This document shows, piece after piece, positions 33,749 through 45,013 of a stretch of 64,000 nucleotides of DNA (the first letter of the stretch is position 1; each line of letters begins with the position of its first letter). The notes below the pieces were generated by a model. That model did no database searches, was not told the DNA's origin, and saw only the letters and a list, made by a program, of their open reading frames with translations. The position numbers and the translations under genes are program-made. This stretch comes from Schistosoma haematobium (Eukaryota; Platyhelminthes; Trematoda; Strigeidida; Schistosomatidae): positions 38,601,523 to 38,665,522 of the forward strand of contig NC_067198.1 of the NCBI RefSeq assembly GCF_000699445.3, given 5' to 3'.

Positions 33749-36700
33749 TTCTGACATCTAAAATGTCGAATTATGTAAACAAGTAAACAATAATTTATCA
33801 CTAAGATTCAAATTGATACTTCGTAACAAAAACTGAAAGCTTTCTAATGTTATTACATTAGTTGAAGTTTGATTCAATTCCGCTTAATAAAGCTGTACAC
33901 GGAAAATATATTGACAATCAAGTTGTGCTACTTAATAAATTGCCTGTGATAATCAAATGACCCGATATCTGACTCCAATTAGATTGTATGAATGATTTTT
34001 ACTGAGAATATACATATTGTCAATCCTCATATGTAGTTATCGACTTAATCCGCGTTAGTGAATAACGTAATTGAATGAGTCGAATATGAGAATGGATGTT
34101 TGAATATGTATACTTTGTACACTCGTTGATTTGAACAGACAATCAGAGAATCGCAGCGAATGAGGCGAAGAACAGAGAGCGAAGCGAAACGAAAGGACGT
34201 GCAGTGGAAAAGGTGTGTGAGCCAACTCGATTGAATTAAGCCTGAATCACTATTTATAGTAACACAAAAACAAGTTACAGACATATGATGAATAGGATAA
34301 GAAGTTCACGCACATACGCTCATATGAAAACAGTTAAGGTTGATAAACCGTTAATTAACAGGGTCAAAATGTAGCTTGAGAAGAATGGATAAACTGGCTT
34401 GTCCGGAAGCTAATATAAGCTATGTGGGCTCGACATAGGACCATCCACTACAAATCAGTTTATAATAATAAAGAACAGTTGTGTCCGATTCGTACTAGCA
34501 TGATTGATAAAGAATAAATAAACGCTAAACACTAGTATAAACTATGGTTCAATCATCCTAAAAAGGCTTAATATCATTTAGAAAGCAAGATAGGTAGCTG
34601 TTTGCGTGAAACTTGGATACAACCTACCCTTACAATCATTACCGACTAAAGAAGAAAAAACGTAAGTGAAAATCACCACAAAGAAGTTTATCCACAAAAC
34701 AATAATCATCAAATTAATCACGTTCGTACAGTCTTGTGTGTTTCAACTGTATTTTCGTTTACGGAAACCAAATCATGTGTATAACTAGATAGCATACAAC
34801 GTCAGACAAATACATATATCTAGCTTCATTGAAACTCCAGGTAAATAACTGAAGATCCTGAAGTCATTGAATAAGATGGAACCAAAACGATAATTAATTC
34901 TAAAATAAATGATTTTAAATTATGGGTTTTTTTAAAATGGTAAATGTCATTTAGCATCACGTTATTGGAATGTGAATACTGATATATTTTGTAGATTAAT
35001 CTTTACCAACTTTATAATAGAATAGTAAGTTGATGTATCATAGTGGTGTAAATCCCAACAATCTTATCTTATTTATTCTCGACTAAGATAGAATAGAGAG
35101 GACATTTACTTATAACTCGTTTATCTTAGACTAGAGGATTCATTCATCAGCTTTGTTAAAGACGTATTTTACTTTTGTAGTCACTACATCTATTTGACCG
35201 GACAAAATGAACAGTGATTTGTCATAAAGAAGTCAACTTGTTAGTTAATCACAAATAAATTCTTAATGTATATAAAAATGTAATTGACATACCACAACAT
35301 ATCTTAGCTACATTAATAATCAAACAAACAGTCAACAGTAATATCATTGTAAATTATAACTCTAATCAGTTGAATTACGCTGTATTAAAATACTATGCAC
35401 AATAATGTAACTACTAATTACTTACAGTTTCCATCTTCGTCTATTATAGAAGTGTTAAAGTAATGAATATTGTATTCATGAAAATGTATGGTGATTAATT
35501 ATAGAACAGAGAAAAGAAATTCTTTATCAATGATTAGATTCCTCTAGTCTTTAAAATGTTTGAGAGTTGGTCTTTGTAGAATAACTTAGTATTATGGCTA
35601 GCTTTCATAATTACTCATTCATATTCAGTAAAATAACCTACCCATTGTATTATTTTTAGTAGTACTTAGTAATATATCCATCTATGATGAAGTTAATGAT
35701 CTGTTTCTCATTCTGATGATGAATACACTTTTTCTCACAAGCAATTGTTGTACATCATCGATATTTATTTCCTCTGTTTTCTGATAATCACTCATTTTGA
35801 AGCAACCAAATTAAATATTGGAAAACTTTTTTCGGCATTAGAAATAGGTTGTACAGCCTTGTAAATGCTGAAGTATCTTATTCAACTGACTAGCATGATC
35901 TGAGTAGCTAGGTGAACTTGAATGAATACACTATGATAGAAACGATACGTTTACAAAGTTAATTAACACTATTGAAAATCTGGAGGTATTTGCAAGTTGT
36001 CGAGTCACTGAATAGAATATCTCGGATGTGTACATTTACCATCCTCAATTAGATAGAAACTCGCGGCTAGCATTGAATCTCTGGAAGACTGAGCTAATAT
36101 CCACTTCTATACATTTCTAACACAAGTCAATTTCCAAAATTGTGAGACTGTTATGTATCGAAATTAGTGATATTCATTAAACATCTAACATTTTTATACA
36201 ATTCTGGCTTCAGTTTACAATGAAAAACTTGAGAATTATCTCTTGAAGTTAGTTGCTGGTATACACATGATGTTCGGTCATATGAAATTGTAGTCGTTGT
36301 CGAATGGGAATATTTACTTATTGATTAGTCATTGTGCTATATTTAGCTTAAAATAAGGGTGTCATATACTTAACAAATGGTTTATTCGTTCCGGTTTGAT
36401 GCTGTAACCCAAGCAAACATACTGTTTGTATGTCCTTTACAAAGTCATAAAATTAAACGTTCGATAAAATCTAGATAAACTTATTCGTATATTATGTATG
36501 ACTAGTAAAATACACCTCTGAAATAGCATAATACACTTTCACAATAAGTGATTGTAATGAGATGAACATAAATTCATATTATTTAAGCTCCGATACTATT
36601 AGAACTGAAATAGAATTCAATTTGATTGCACTCAAACTCTTGCATTAGTTTGTTATTCTCATTTTTATTCATTTCAATCCTAAGACGTGTATTTTCGTAG

Positions 36701-38900
36701 ACTTCCATAGCCCAGAAATAGTGAGTACTTCAAAAACACTCATTAAACAATCAGTTTAATGTTTACTTACTTGAAATATTAAAAGTAGTATAAATTACAC
36801 TTACCACAACAAGTTGTTCCTGTCAGATACAAATATGTAATTCACACTTCAAATTAACAATGTGATTTATCATTGAAAACATGATAATTTATGGATTCGC
36901 AATGTTTCATGTTACCAATTATATCAGAATATAACGACTTATTCATATATTCTAAGTGGTCAGCACAGGACAGCTATAGTGAATCAAAACAAATAAATAT
37001 GTCGGTAATGTGGCATGAAATACTTACTGTCTTAATGAAGTTCTACATCATATATAAACCTTCATATAACGTTCACATTATTGTTTAGTCTTAATAAATC
37101 ACAACTACACACTTAACAAAAATCATTAAAATACATTTATACTAAACATTAAACAAAGATGAATAGTGGCTAGCAGTGGAATCTAGGACGCTCGTTTCGT
37201 CCTATATGGGACTCGTCAGCCAGTAATATACAAGTAAAACAACACCAAATGAACGAAACATTAAGGTCATATATTTTTCAGCACGTTTTATTTCTCTTAG
37301 CTCAAAGCATTTACCAGAAGCTTATTGTATCTCATATTCAAACTTCACCTTTTAAATGTAAATAATTCAAAGTAAAATAATGAAAATCATTTCAAAATGT
37401 TTCAGCTTACTGTTACATGTGATAACTTCAAAAAAACGTTCAATGAAGACGTTGATGTATTTTGATTAATGAATTTTTAATTATAGATTTCTATCAATAG
37501 AAAACAGTTTGATTTCGATTCCATCTCATAATGTGAAATCAGTCTATGTTCTACGGAATGTGTCGGGTGATTGACAGGAAATGAGTAGAATATGCTGATA
37601 TCCCATAAAGAGGAATTCAAATAGTACTGGCGAAAGCACATTGCCAATATAACGTAGCTTAGTTTTTACTTCTTATATTACATAAAAATAATTTAAATTT
37701 TAAAAACTCTCATACTCAATCAAACTGATAACATCTCGTTATAAGAAACAGATTAAGTTTTATTTAGTTCTGATGAACAACATTTAAGTATTAAATGATG
37801 GACATTCGGGTTATAGTTCGCATTAGCGTTTTATGTATCTGAGACAAGCAAATGTTATTCGATAAAGATATCAAATAATCAGCATAAGAGATGAGGCTGT
37901 GTGGTGTTCATATGCGATCGCAACTAGAACAACTGTAAACTGACTCACCCCATTCAGCACCTAGTAATTTAAATGAGTTCATTTGAATGAGTTCATACTA
38001 TATATTTATTATAATGACTCGTGAAGGGTTTAATGCGCTTGTAGTTTTCAAATATCAGGTACTTTTCAATAAACGATATTCATGGACATTCTCAAAACAA
38101 TCAGATTTTGAGCTGAAGTTGCGCTTCATTTATTTTGGTGCGTTTATTCAAATTATTCATTTCAGACAGGAATCAAAATTGTTATTATTATCTTCTTAGA
38201 ATTTATGCTCGTTGCTTTCATGTGTGAATATGATGAAAGAATAGTCGATGTATTAGATACCGCTTAAAACGTGCATTCAACTTGTCGAATAATATTAACT
38301 GATACTATCTACAGACTTGGATCCTGCAAAGTACATTTATTCCTGAACTTCGAAAGTCCCATTACGTTTGAAGCATAAAAAGAAATGGCTTGGTATTTTT
38401 CGTAAAATCCAAGAGTTTATCATTAAACAACACAACATAAATGGTTTTCTCAATTAAACTTTGACTAACGTTAATTGATTCTTCTCAATAACCTATTACT
38501 GATGTGCTCTATGTCTTTTTAGTGACTTTTAACCTTCAGCAAAACCATAAATTACTCTTCCCATAATATCGTACTATTACAGAAAGGTTTTGTCTACATT
38601 TCCAAACGTGAAATGTAATAACTTGACATGATTGAAAATATTGTTTCGAAAAATATGTAAGCAAATTGCACTGGTAATTACAAGGGAAAAGCATCACCGT
38701 ATATAAATGAGAAGTGGAAGAAAACGTTGGTGAAACTAGCCGCCTGAAATTCATCTTTCACTTGACCTGGAATTTGATTTTGACTGATCGATATTAAGTA
38801 CAATTTCGCGTTACATAAACTCTTTACGAGTTTAGTGGTACTATGGTAAAACTAATATAGAACAGAGTAACATTTTTAAATGTCACTATAATATTATAAC
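33749..38900 (-). CDS. Chain of candidate symmetric micro-exons (MEG-like gene)
   Basis: Downstream of the signal-peptide exon (38,991-38,922), short segments bounded by AG and GT, with lengths in multiples of three and open in phase 1, occur on the minus strand. Best supported: 37,960-37,949 (12 nt, gtgagt), 37,425-37,411 (15 nt, gtaagc, T-rich acceptor), 36,819-36,805 (15 nt, gtaagt), 35,440-35,426 (15 nt, gtaagt), 35,307-35,293 (15 nt, gtatgt), 34,645-34,634 (12 nt, gtaagg, strong pyrimidine tract) and 33,757-33,749 (9 nt, gtaagc). Weaker: 38,573-38,556 (18), 38,514-38,500 (15) and 36,951-36,916 (36). Two of them share their ends (GAACAACTTGTTGTG and CTAAGATATGTTGTG). The final exon was not found. 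Schistosome MEG proteins are secreted and vary by exon skipping; that role is inferred. Confidence 0.45.
34045..34440. repeat. Unclassified GC-richer block
   Basis: A stretch with gcgaagcgaaacgaaagga and nearby strings stands out from the AT-rich intronic background. It could be a fragment of an LTR or another dispersed repeat, but no second copy exists in the window. Confidence 0.25.
37156..37262 (-). repeat. Hammerhead-bearing Sm-alpha-like repeat inside the MEG-like gene
   Basis: Minus strand: head remnant (37,230-37,255, complement of ttggtgttgttttacttgta), then a hammerhead at 37,156-37,222. CTGACGA is the complement of 37,213-37,219, stem II GTCC/GGAC, GAAA the complement of 37,194-37,197 and GTC the complement of 37,187-37,189. 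The core is complete. It lies on the sense strand of an intron of the minus-strand gene, so it would be transcribed with it. Confidence 0.75.
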
Positions 38901-38921
38901 TATAACATCTTTTCGACTCAC

Positions 38922-38991
38922 CGTCAGAAAATATGGCAAGCAAATTCATAAGATAGAAGATTGCCAAACACATTGTGCCAGATGATTTCAT
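38922..38991 (-). CDS. First exon of a secreted protein gene (MEG-like)
   Basis: ATG at 38,991 opens 23 codons plus one base, ending at 38,922 before the donor gtgagt. The peptide opens MKSSGTMCLAI and has a hydrophobic core (FYLMNLLAIF), a typical signal peptide. Length, phase and opening residues match the plus-strand exon at 5,401-5,470. This is the start of the micro-exon chain described at 33,749-38,900. No other gene family with this exact start is recalled, so no symbol is given. Confidence 0.6.
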
Positions 38992-39030
38992 TGTGTTACA
39001 CAGACGATGTACTAAACTTTCTGTTCTTTA

Positions 39031-39040
39031 ACTTATATAC
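39031..39040 (-). promoter_or_regulatory. TATA box of the signal-peptide gene at 38,991
   Basis: gtatataagt on the minus strand, about 47 nt upstream of the ATG. Spacing matches that of the paralogue at 5,401. Confidence 0.5.
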
Positions 39041-39546
39041 TCAACATTCTTGGAAGCAGATATGTAAAAGTACGTAGAACCTTCATGTGACTGATAATTA
39101 TTTCATTCTAATCCGATTTACTAATATGTGCTTGTTCGAAAAAAATATAAAGCCATTTTGATGTACATCGTCATACGCGTAACAAAATCTGTATGTAATA
39201 ACTTCCATTTGATATTCTTTTTTAATTTTTGCCGTCATTCGACACAGCTGATCTTTACACTAATCCACTAATTTACTGTACGCATAACGTAAAATTCACA
39301 TTTAATAATGGATACAAGGCAAATCTGTTATTCAGAAGTAGTAGATCAGACCAAAGTCATTGACTCTTAGTGTCAGTTAGTCATATGTTCATATTATGTT
39401 CATTTCGTAATTAGCAATACATTTTAGCAGACCGTCCAATGTTTTCGGTACTCATAAACGTCTAATAAATTTTAACAAACTGATATGTTTCGTTATGACA
39501 CATTCAACCACGACAATTTCAATTAGTGATGCTTCAAATAACTAAC

Positions 39547-41277
39547 TCCGCCTGTAGCCCTTCTAGGATTACAGCCTGTCCCAAGGCTGGATAAATGAAA
39601 ATGGTTTAGCATGGTGTCGGTAACCCACTCTCATAGGAAAACGTCTTGGTCAAAGACGCTAACTAGAAACAAACGACTTAAACTATTCACACCTTTCCTG
39701 AGAGCTGAGTTCTCTTCATTTTGAAGAATTGAGATGCCTAAGGGTGAAAGCCAAGATTCACTAGATTGATGCCTCTTCTGACAATCAGAAAAAAAGTTTA
39801 TATGATTTCATGAAATGTTCACATAATGTGACAGATTATGAGGACCAATTAAATAGCTGTGAAAATGATAAGACACAACTTAGCGGTTCTCCGAATAAGT
39901 GAGACCCATTAGACTCAAGCTGGGCAGAAGAGATTAAGTTTAAGGAAAGTGCTGTTGTACTCTGGTCATGATGTAGAAAGTGTTTCACACACAGGAAGTT
40001 GCACAGATGCTGTTCAAAAAGGAACGAGAATGTTGAGAGGTTTGCAAATTTATGTGTATTCAACAAATTTGTTATATGTGGCACAATATACCCTTACAGA
40101 GTCATACAAAATGCTACATGGGTCTCACCGGATGACACCACGGAGAACCTGATAGATCATATTTTCATCACTAAGACATTAAAAAGAACAATGGAAGATG
40201 TAAGAATCAGGAGAGGAGCTGACATAGCTTCGGATCAACATCTGGTTGTGGTCAAGGTGAAACCAAAGATAAAGAAGCTTTGAACAACTGGGAAAACAAC
40301 ACTAAATAGGTTCGATACAGCCCTCTTACGAGATACTAACAAAGTAAACGAATTCACGATACCTCTCGACAACAGGTTCTAAACTTTACAAGATCTGCTC
40401 AAAGAAGTAGAAATTACTACGGAGGACAATCGGAAAATGATCAAGGAAGCACTAGCTTCAACGTGTCAGAAAGTTGTTGACCGCAAAAGCATCATCATAA
40501 GGAATAGATCTCTATCGAAACCCTAGAAAAGATTCAAGAAAGGACGATCGAAAGTATGGCAATTAACAACAGCCGAGCAAGAACAGAGAATGTCAAGGCA
40601 CACGCTGACTACACAGAAGCAAACAAACAAGTGAAGAATAGCATTAGAACCGACAAGCAGAAATACGTGAAAGAGCTAGAAACGACAACGGAAAAAGCTG
40701 AAAAAGAAGGAACTATGAGACAACTGTATGACGCGATGAGGAAACTAGCAGGAGAATAATGTAAATCAGGGAGACTGGTAAAGGGCAAGAAGGGCAAGTC
40801 AATTTTTGTAATTCAAGTAAAGAGGAGCATTTTGATGAACTCTTGATGAGACCGGCCCTACTGAACCGACATGACATCTAAATAGCAAACACAAACCTTG
40901 CAATACATGTCAGATCAACAGCAGTCGAAGAGATCGGTATAGCCATCGAAGAAATCAGGTGTGGGAAAGCAGCAGGACCAGAGAGCATGCCAGATGAATC
41001 ACTGAAGTCAGACATGTATGTAACTATGGAGATACTACACATCCTATTCAAAAGAATTTTGCGGGTGGAACAAGTGTTGGTTAAGTAGAAGTAATGATAG
41101 CTTATTAAGGTTACGAATAACAGAGATCTCAGTAAGTTTAAGATATGTATAGGCGTCACACTACACTCGGTATCAGGAGTTTTCAACAGCGTTGTTGAGC
41201 TGGATGAAAGATTCAGTAGACACTCAGCTTCGAGATCGACGGAATGGATTCTGTGAGTATCAGTCAAGCATTGGCCT
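39547..41277 (+). pseudogene. Decayed RTE-like retrotransposon copy
   Basis: It starts with the same leader as the intact copy (ctgtagcccttctaggatta, then the leader's cgtctt region). Broken pieces of the endonuclease (about 39,940-40,280), the linker (40,556-40,759) and the beginning of the RT domain (about 40,950-41,260; GKAAGPES, then the NRM-like region) follow. Many stops and frameshifts are present. It ends at 41,277, where an LTR-like block begins. Much older than the copy at 44,826. Confidence 0.75.
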
Positions 41278-41500
41278 GTAGCGGTGAGTAAATCCCCAAA
41301 ATAAATAGCTCTGTAAGTTTTCGACATTGGATGCTGACCACATGTTTTAATGGACTCACCTAACTGAAGGCGCTCGGTCATGCATCCGCACCAGATCGCG
41401 AGTGAGAACGCCGTACTCAACATCTACTGCAATCGCTAGCCAGATTAGATCAGACGATTCTCGATATATTGATAGCATACCAAATATATCTTACAACTTC
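41278..41500 (+). repeat. LTR-like block
   Basis: Begins tgtagcggtgagtaaatccc, similar in its first bases to the solo LTR at 28,293, and ends near tatatcttaca. The change in composition at both ends and the Gypsy remnants downstream support an LTR, but no partner LTR is visible. Confidence 0.3.
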
Positions 41501-41742
41501 CCCGCTTCTGTCTTTTGATTTCACTTGGTGGGTACGCTTCATATAAGGTGTTACTGATTAAAGCGTTGTCAAACTCCGAATACCTGTGGCATCTCCATTG
41601 GTGAGCCTAACGTGATCTGGTACACCAAATCGCACACTGTGAGTCTGTTCTATTATGGGATTTTATATATCATTGCCTTATTTTAACTTTTTTTATACAT
41701 TGTGATATTTATTTTTTCGTGTTTTTGGATATATATATATAA

Positions 41743-41822
41743 ATGGCATGCCAGATGAAACACTGAAGTCAGACATGTATGTAACTACGGAGATACTACA
41801 CATCCTATCCAAAAGAATTTTG
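41743..41822 (+). repeat. Duplicated 78-bp RTE piece
   Basis: Repeats 40,986-41,063 (gcatgccagatgaa..., ending caaaagaattttg) with a few changes and in the same direction. It is fused directly to Gypsy gag sequence at 41,823. Confidence 0.75.
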
Positions 41823-43000
41823 TCCACACCGTCGTTTCAACTGAAGCCCTTCTGGCCAGACAACATTGAAGCCTGGTTTTGCTACGCAGAAGCCGACTCC
41901 TGCGAGCACGGCGTGATCGACAAGCATGCACGATTCCCCGCAGTATTCGAGGCACTACCGCGCGAATTCAACAGAAACGTAACACCTAGTATGTTTACTA
42001 GTGATGTTTCTGAACCTTACGAAACGCTGAAACGTTCTATCCGACCCCTCAAAACCAAAGTGGCGGCCATTCTGGATTACCCGGAACCGACCACGATTAA
42101 GCTATTATGAAAGTTTAACGGCCTGGTAATTTTCTATAGACGTTTCGTACCAAAATGCGCATTACTCATGAAACCTTCTAACGACCAACTTCGTGGAAAT
42201 GCGAAATCCATCAATCTAGACGACGCTGCACGAAAAGCATTCTCCACAGTTAAGGAACTGATCGCTAAAGCAACAATGCTTGCATATCAGGACACTCAAT
42301 CATCCATTAGTATCGTAGTAGATGCATTCGACTCAGCAATCGGAGGAGTCTTTGGCATTTTTCTCTAGACGGTTTCTAGACCTCGAATCGAGGTACAGCA
42401 CATTCGTTAGGGAACTCCTAGCTATGTTTTGTGCTGTACGGCATTTTTAACACTATATCGAAGGCCGTGAATTTACCCTTTTCACTGACCATAAACCGTT
42501 TACCTTTTCTTTAAGCTCTTCCTCTGACAAGTACTCTCCCCGTGAGTCTCGACAACTAGACAATATTTCGCAGTTTACCTCAGATATCCAACACATTTCT
42601 AGAGCAAACAATGTAGTCGGAGACGCCTTGTCTCGAATAACTTCCTTCAACAGTTTCCAAGGAATCGACATTCCGAAACTCGCCCAGCTTCAAAAAGAAG
42701 ACACTGATCTTCAGCATGAGTTATCGTCCACAACCCTCAAACTACACATCAAACAGATGGGAACAGGTAAAGAAACCTTACTTTGTGACAAATCTACAGG
42801 TGGGGATCGCGTAATCGTGCAAACTTTCTCATCTAGGTGTTCGTGCAACCATCAAGCTTATAGCAGAACGGTTTTGCTGGCTTGACATGAATAAAGACGT
42901 GAGGGAGTGGGCACGCTCCTGTGTGGGCTGTCAAAAATCTAAGGTTATCAAACACAATAAATGTCCCTTAGGCTCATTTAAAACTCCCGATGCTCGTCAG
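41823..43000 (+). pseudogene. Rearranged Ty3/Gypsy gag-pol remnant
   Basis: Order on the plus strand: a gag-like piece (FWPDNIEAWF... to about 42,040), the end of the RT and connection (about 42,045-42,200; FYRRFVP), RNase H (about 42,300-42,510; TDHKPF), the region after RNase H (VVGDALSR), and the integrase zinc-binding N-terminus (about 42,830-42,960; GVRATIKLI, C-x2-C in CVGCQKSK). Most of gag, the protease and most of the RT are missing between gag and RNase H. Several stops and frameshifts are present. The catalytic integrase core is absent. Confidence 0.75.
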
Positions 43001-43675
43001 TTTGAATCTGAACTTTTCCGTTGTCTGACCACACTTTTAGGAATCATTCGCTTCGTGATGTGATGTGTAACGTTGTTGGTTACACACAGCAATTTCGGTT
43101 GCGTTTGGTGTATGCCAGGATACTTATCGAGTAGTGGTTGATAAAGCAGGTCTATCGTATGTTTAATTGTGACTGGAGATATTCTGCAACCAGTAAAAGA
43201 AGTTACGCAAACAGATAAGTTAGTGTTTCCGTCTATTAGCCCCCGTTTGCGCGTATCAATGAGCAGATTGTGGTGTTGTAGAAGGTCTAAACAAATGACT
43301 GGCATAGAAACATCTGCAACAACGAATATCCAGTGTATGGGTTTACGTAAACCCACGTTAAGGTAAACGTACCTCTTACCGTATGTGGCGATAGGCTTTC
43401 CGTTTGCCGCCTGTAAGTTTAAAACCGATTGGTGAAGCCGGTCGTTCGAATTCGCTGGGAGAACGTTAACTTCTGCGCCAGTATCAACGAAGTAGCGAAC
43501 TTTCGTTATCACGTCTGTGACGTATAACAGATGGCCGTGTTCGCCGGCTACGGTTGCCGTTAACGCGTGCCGGCTTTGAGGCTTCCAGAATCGTTTTTCC
43601 AGTCGGTCGATTTTGGGTCGGGAAAATTGCAGGATTTTCTGCAATTTCTGGAGTACATACTGGTGCTGGTATCAT
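42997..43675 (-). pseudogene. Ty3/Gypsy protease region, inverted relative to the rest
   Basis: A 215-codon minus-strand frame (43,644-42,997) contains the retropepsin active-site motif VDTGAEVNVLP and the start of the RT lead-in (YPGIHQTQP). It is the piece missing from the plus-strand mosaic but points the other way, so an inversion or two joined fragments is likely. Confidence 0.75.
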
Positions 43676-43689
43676 ACCATACCAGTATG

Positions 43690-44654
43690 GTAAGTACTAA
43701 AATATGTATTTAGAAAGTAAAGTTACAAACGATCTAATAGATTGAAATCTAGTCCTTTGTATACAAATTAAAGTTTGATGCGTATTTAAGATGAAAAAAT
43801 TCAGTTTGAATGGTTAAAGTCAATTTGGCTGATGTGAATCAAGTAACAAAGAAGTTAAAACAAACAACGAAAACTATTTTTAGGAAAGTTATTTCATTTA
43901 ATACAAAGTTTATAAAATACTAAGAATTATCTTTGTACCTAATTTATTCTAAAAATCATAAGCTTTCGTCTGATATATGGTTCACTGACATACTTTTCTG
44001 TTCCAAAGCTTTTGCCATTTTAACGTAATCTTTGGTACTCTATTTTCCTACCATAATGCCTAGTATGGATATAAGTGTCTTTTCTTAACTGGTTTTGCAC
44101 TATGACCATGTTAGTCATTTATTTATTCATGTATCTTTTTGCATTAATCTGAATCGGGACTGAGTTGGAGATGGAAATTCGGAATCAGGAATAAATCGAG
44201 TAGTGTTCCAATTGACTCTTCTCCCACTTGCTTGTTAACGAATCAGGGATAGAATAGTTGTCGTTTCTCTACACAAGGCAGTTACTTTCACTTTGAACTC
44301 ACGCTTTTCTAGCCTCAAAGTTAAACCAATTAGCCTGTCGTATGAAGGCGTTAATCTAGATTTATGACAACTTATCTTCTGTTTACTAGTAGATAGTCAT
44401 ATCATGGATATAACATTCACCATAATCCTTAGTGTTGTAGTGAACGTGAATTTATGTAACGAAGACTAATTTGTTGTTTAATGCACAAAAACACAGTAGT
44501 TTAGTAAAATGTGAAATCATACATCAAATAAATGATTTACACATCTTTGAATTACCCCTTACAAGCTTCATTGCACTTTCATTCTTGTTGTTATCTGGAT
44601 TGCTTCTCCTTCTTCTTTTCTCTTCATCTTAATTTTTCGAAATTTCTACTTGCA
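43690..44654. other. No recognisable gene
   Basis: AT-rich spacer between the Gypsy mosaic and the inner end of the right arm. No motif or shared repeat seen. Confidence 0.5.
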
Positions 44655-45013
44655 GTGTGTTTAAATTCAACTTATATCTATCTACTTCTAACAATCTTTC
44701 TATTTATTTGTATTATCATCTCAGAACCAAGACGTATGTTCGGTACTCTGTTTACAAATTATTTTCTTAAAAGATGTTTCAAATACTTTCAGTGATTTCA
44801 AATATGTCGCTCTTATCCTCTTATCCTTCTCCGCCTGTAGCTCTAATAGGGTTACTGCCGGTCCCAAGCCCGGGTAAAGGAGGAGGGTTGGGCATGGGGT
44901 TAGCGTCCCCATCCCGTAGAAAACTAACTCGCTAAAAAAACGCTTACCAGAAAAATTATTCAAACCATTTAAACTCTGCCCTGGCAGTTAGAAGGTCTTC
45001 AGTTAGAAGAATT

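Noticed and set aside
35293..35347. ATG-started 18-codon hydrophobic stretch on the minus strand, looking like another signal-peptide exon
   Set aside because: There is no TATA box at the usual distance and no similarity to the other two first exons. Its last 15 nt read better as a micro-exon with a pyrimidine-rich acceptor.
37028..37042. 15-nt AG/gtaagt-bounded segment on the minus strand
   Set aside because: It contains an in-frame TAA in the phase set by the first exon of the MEG-like gene, and its acceptor is poor.
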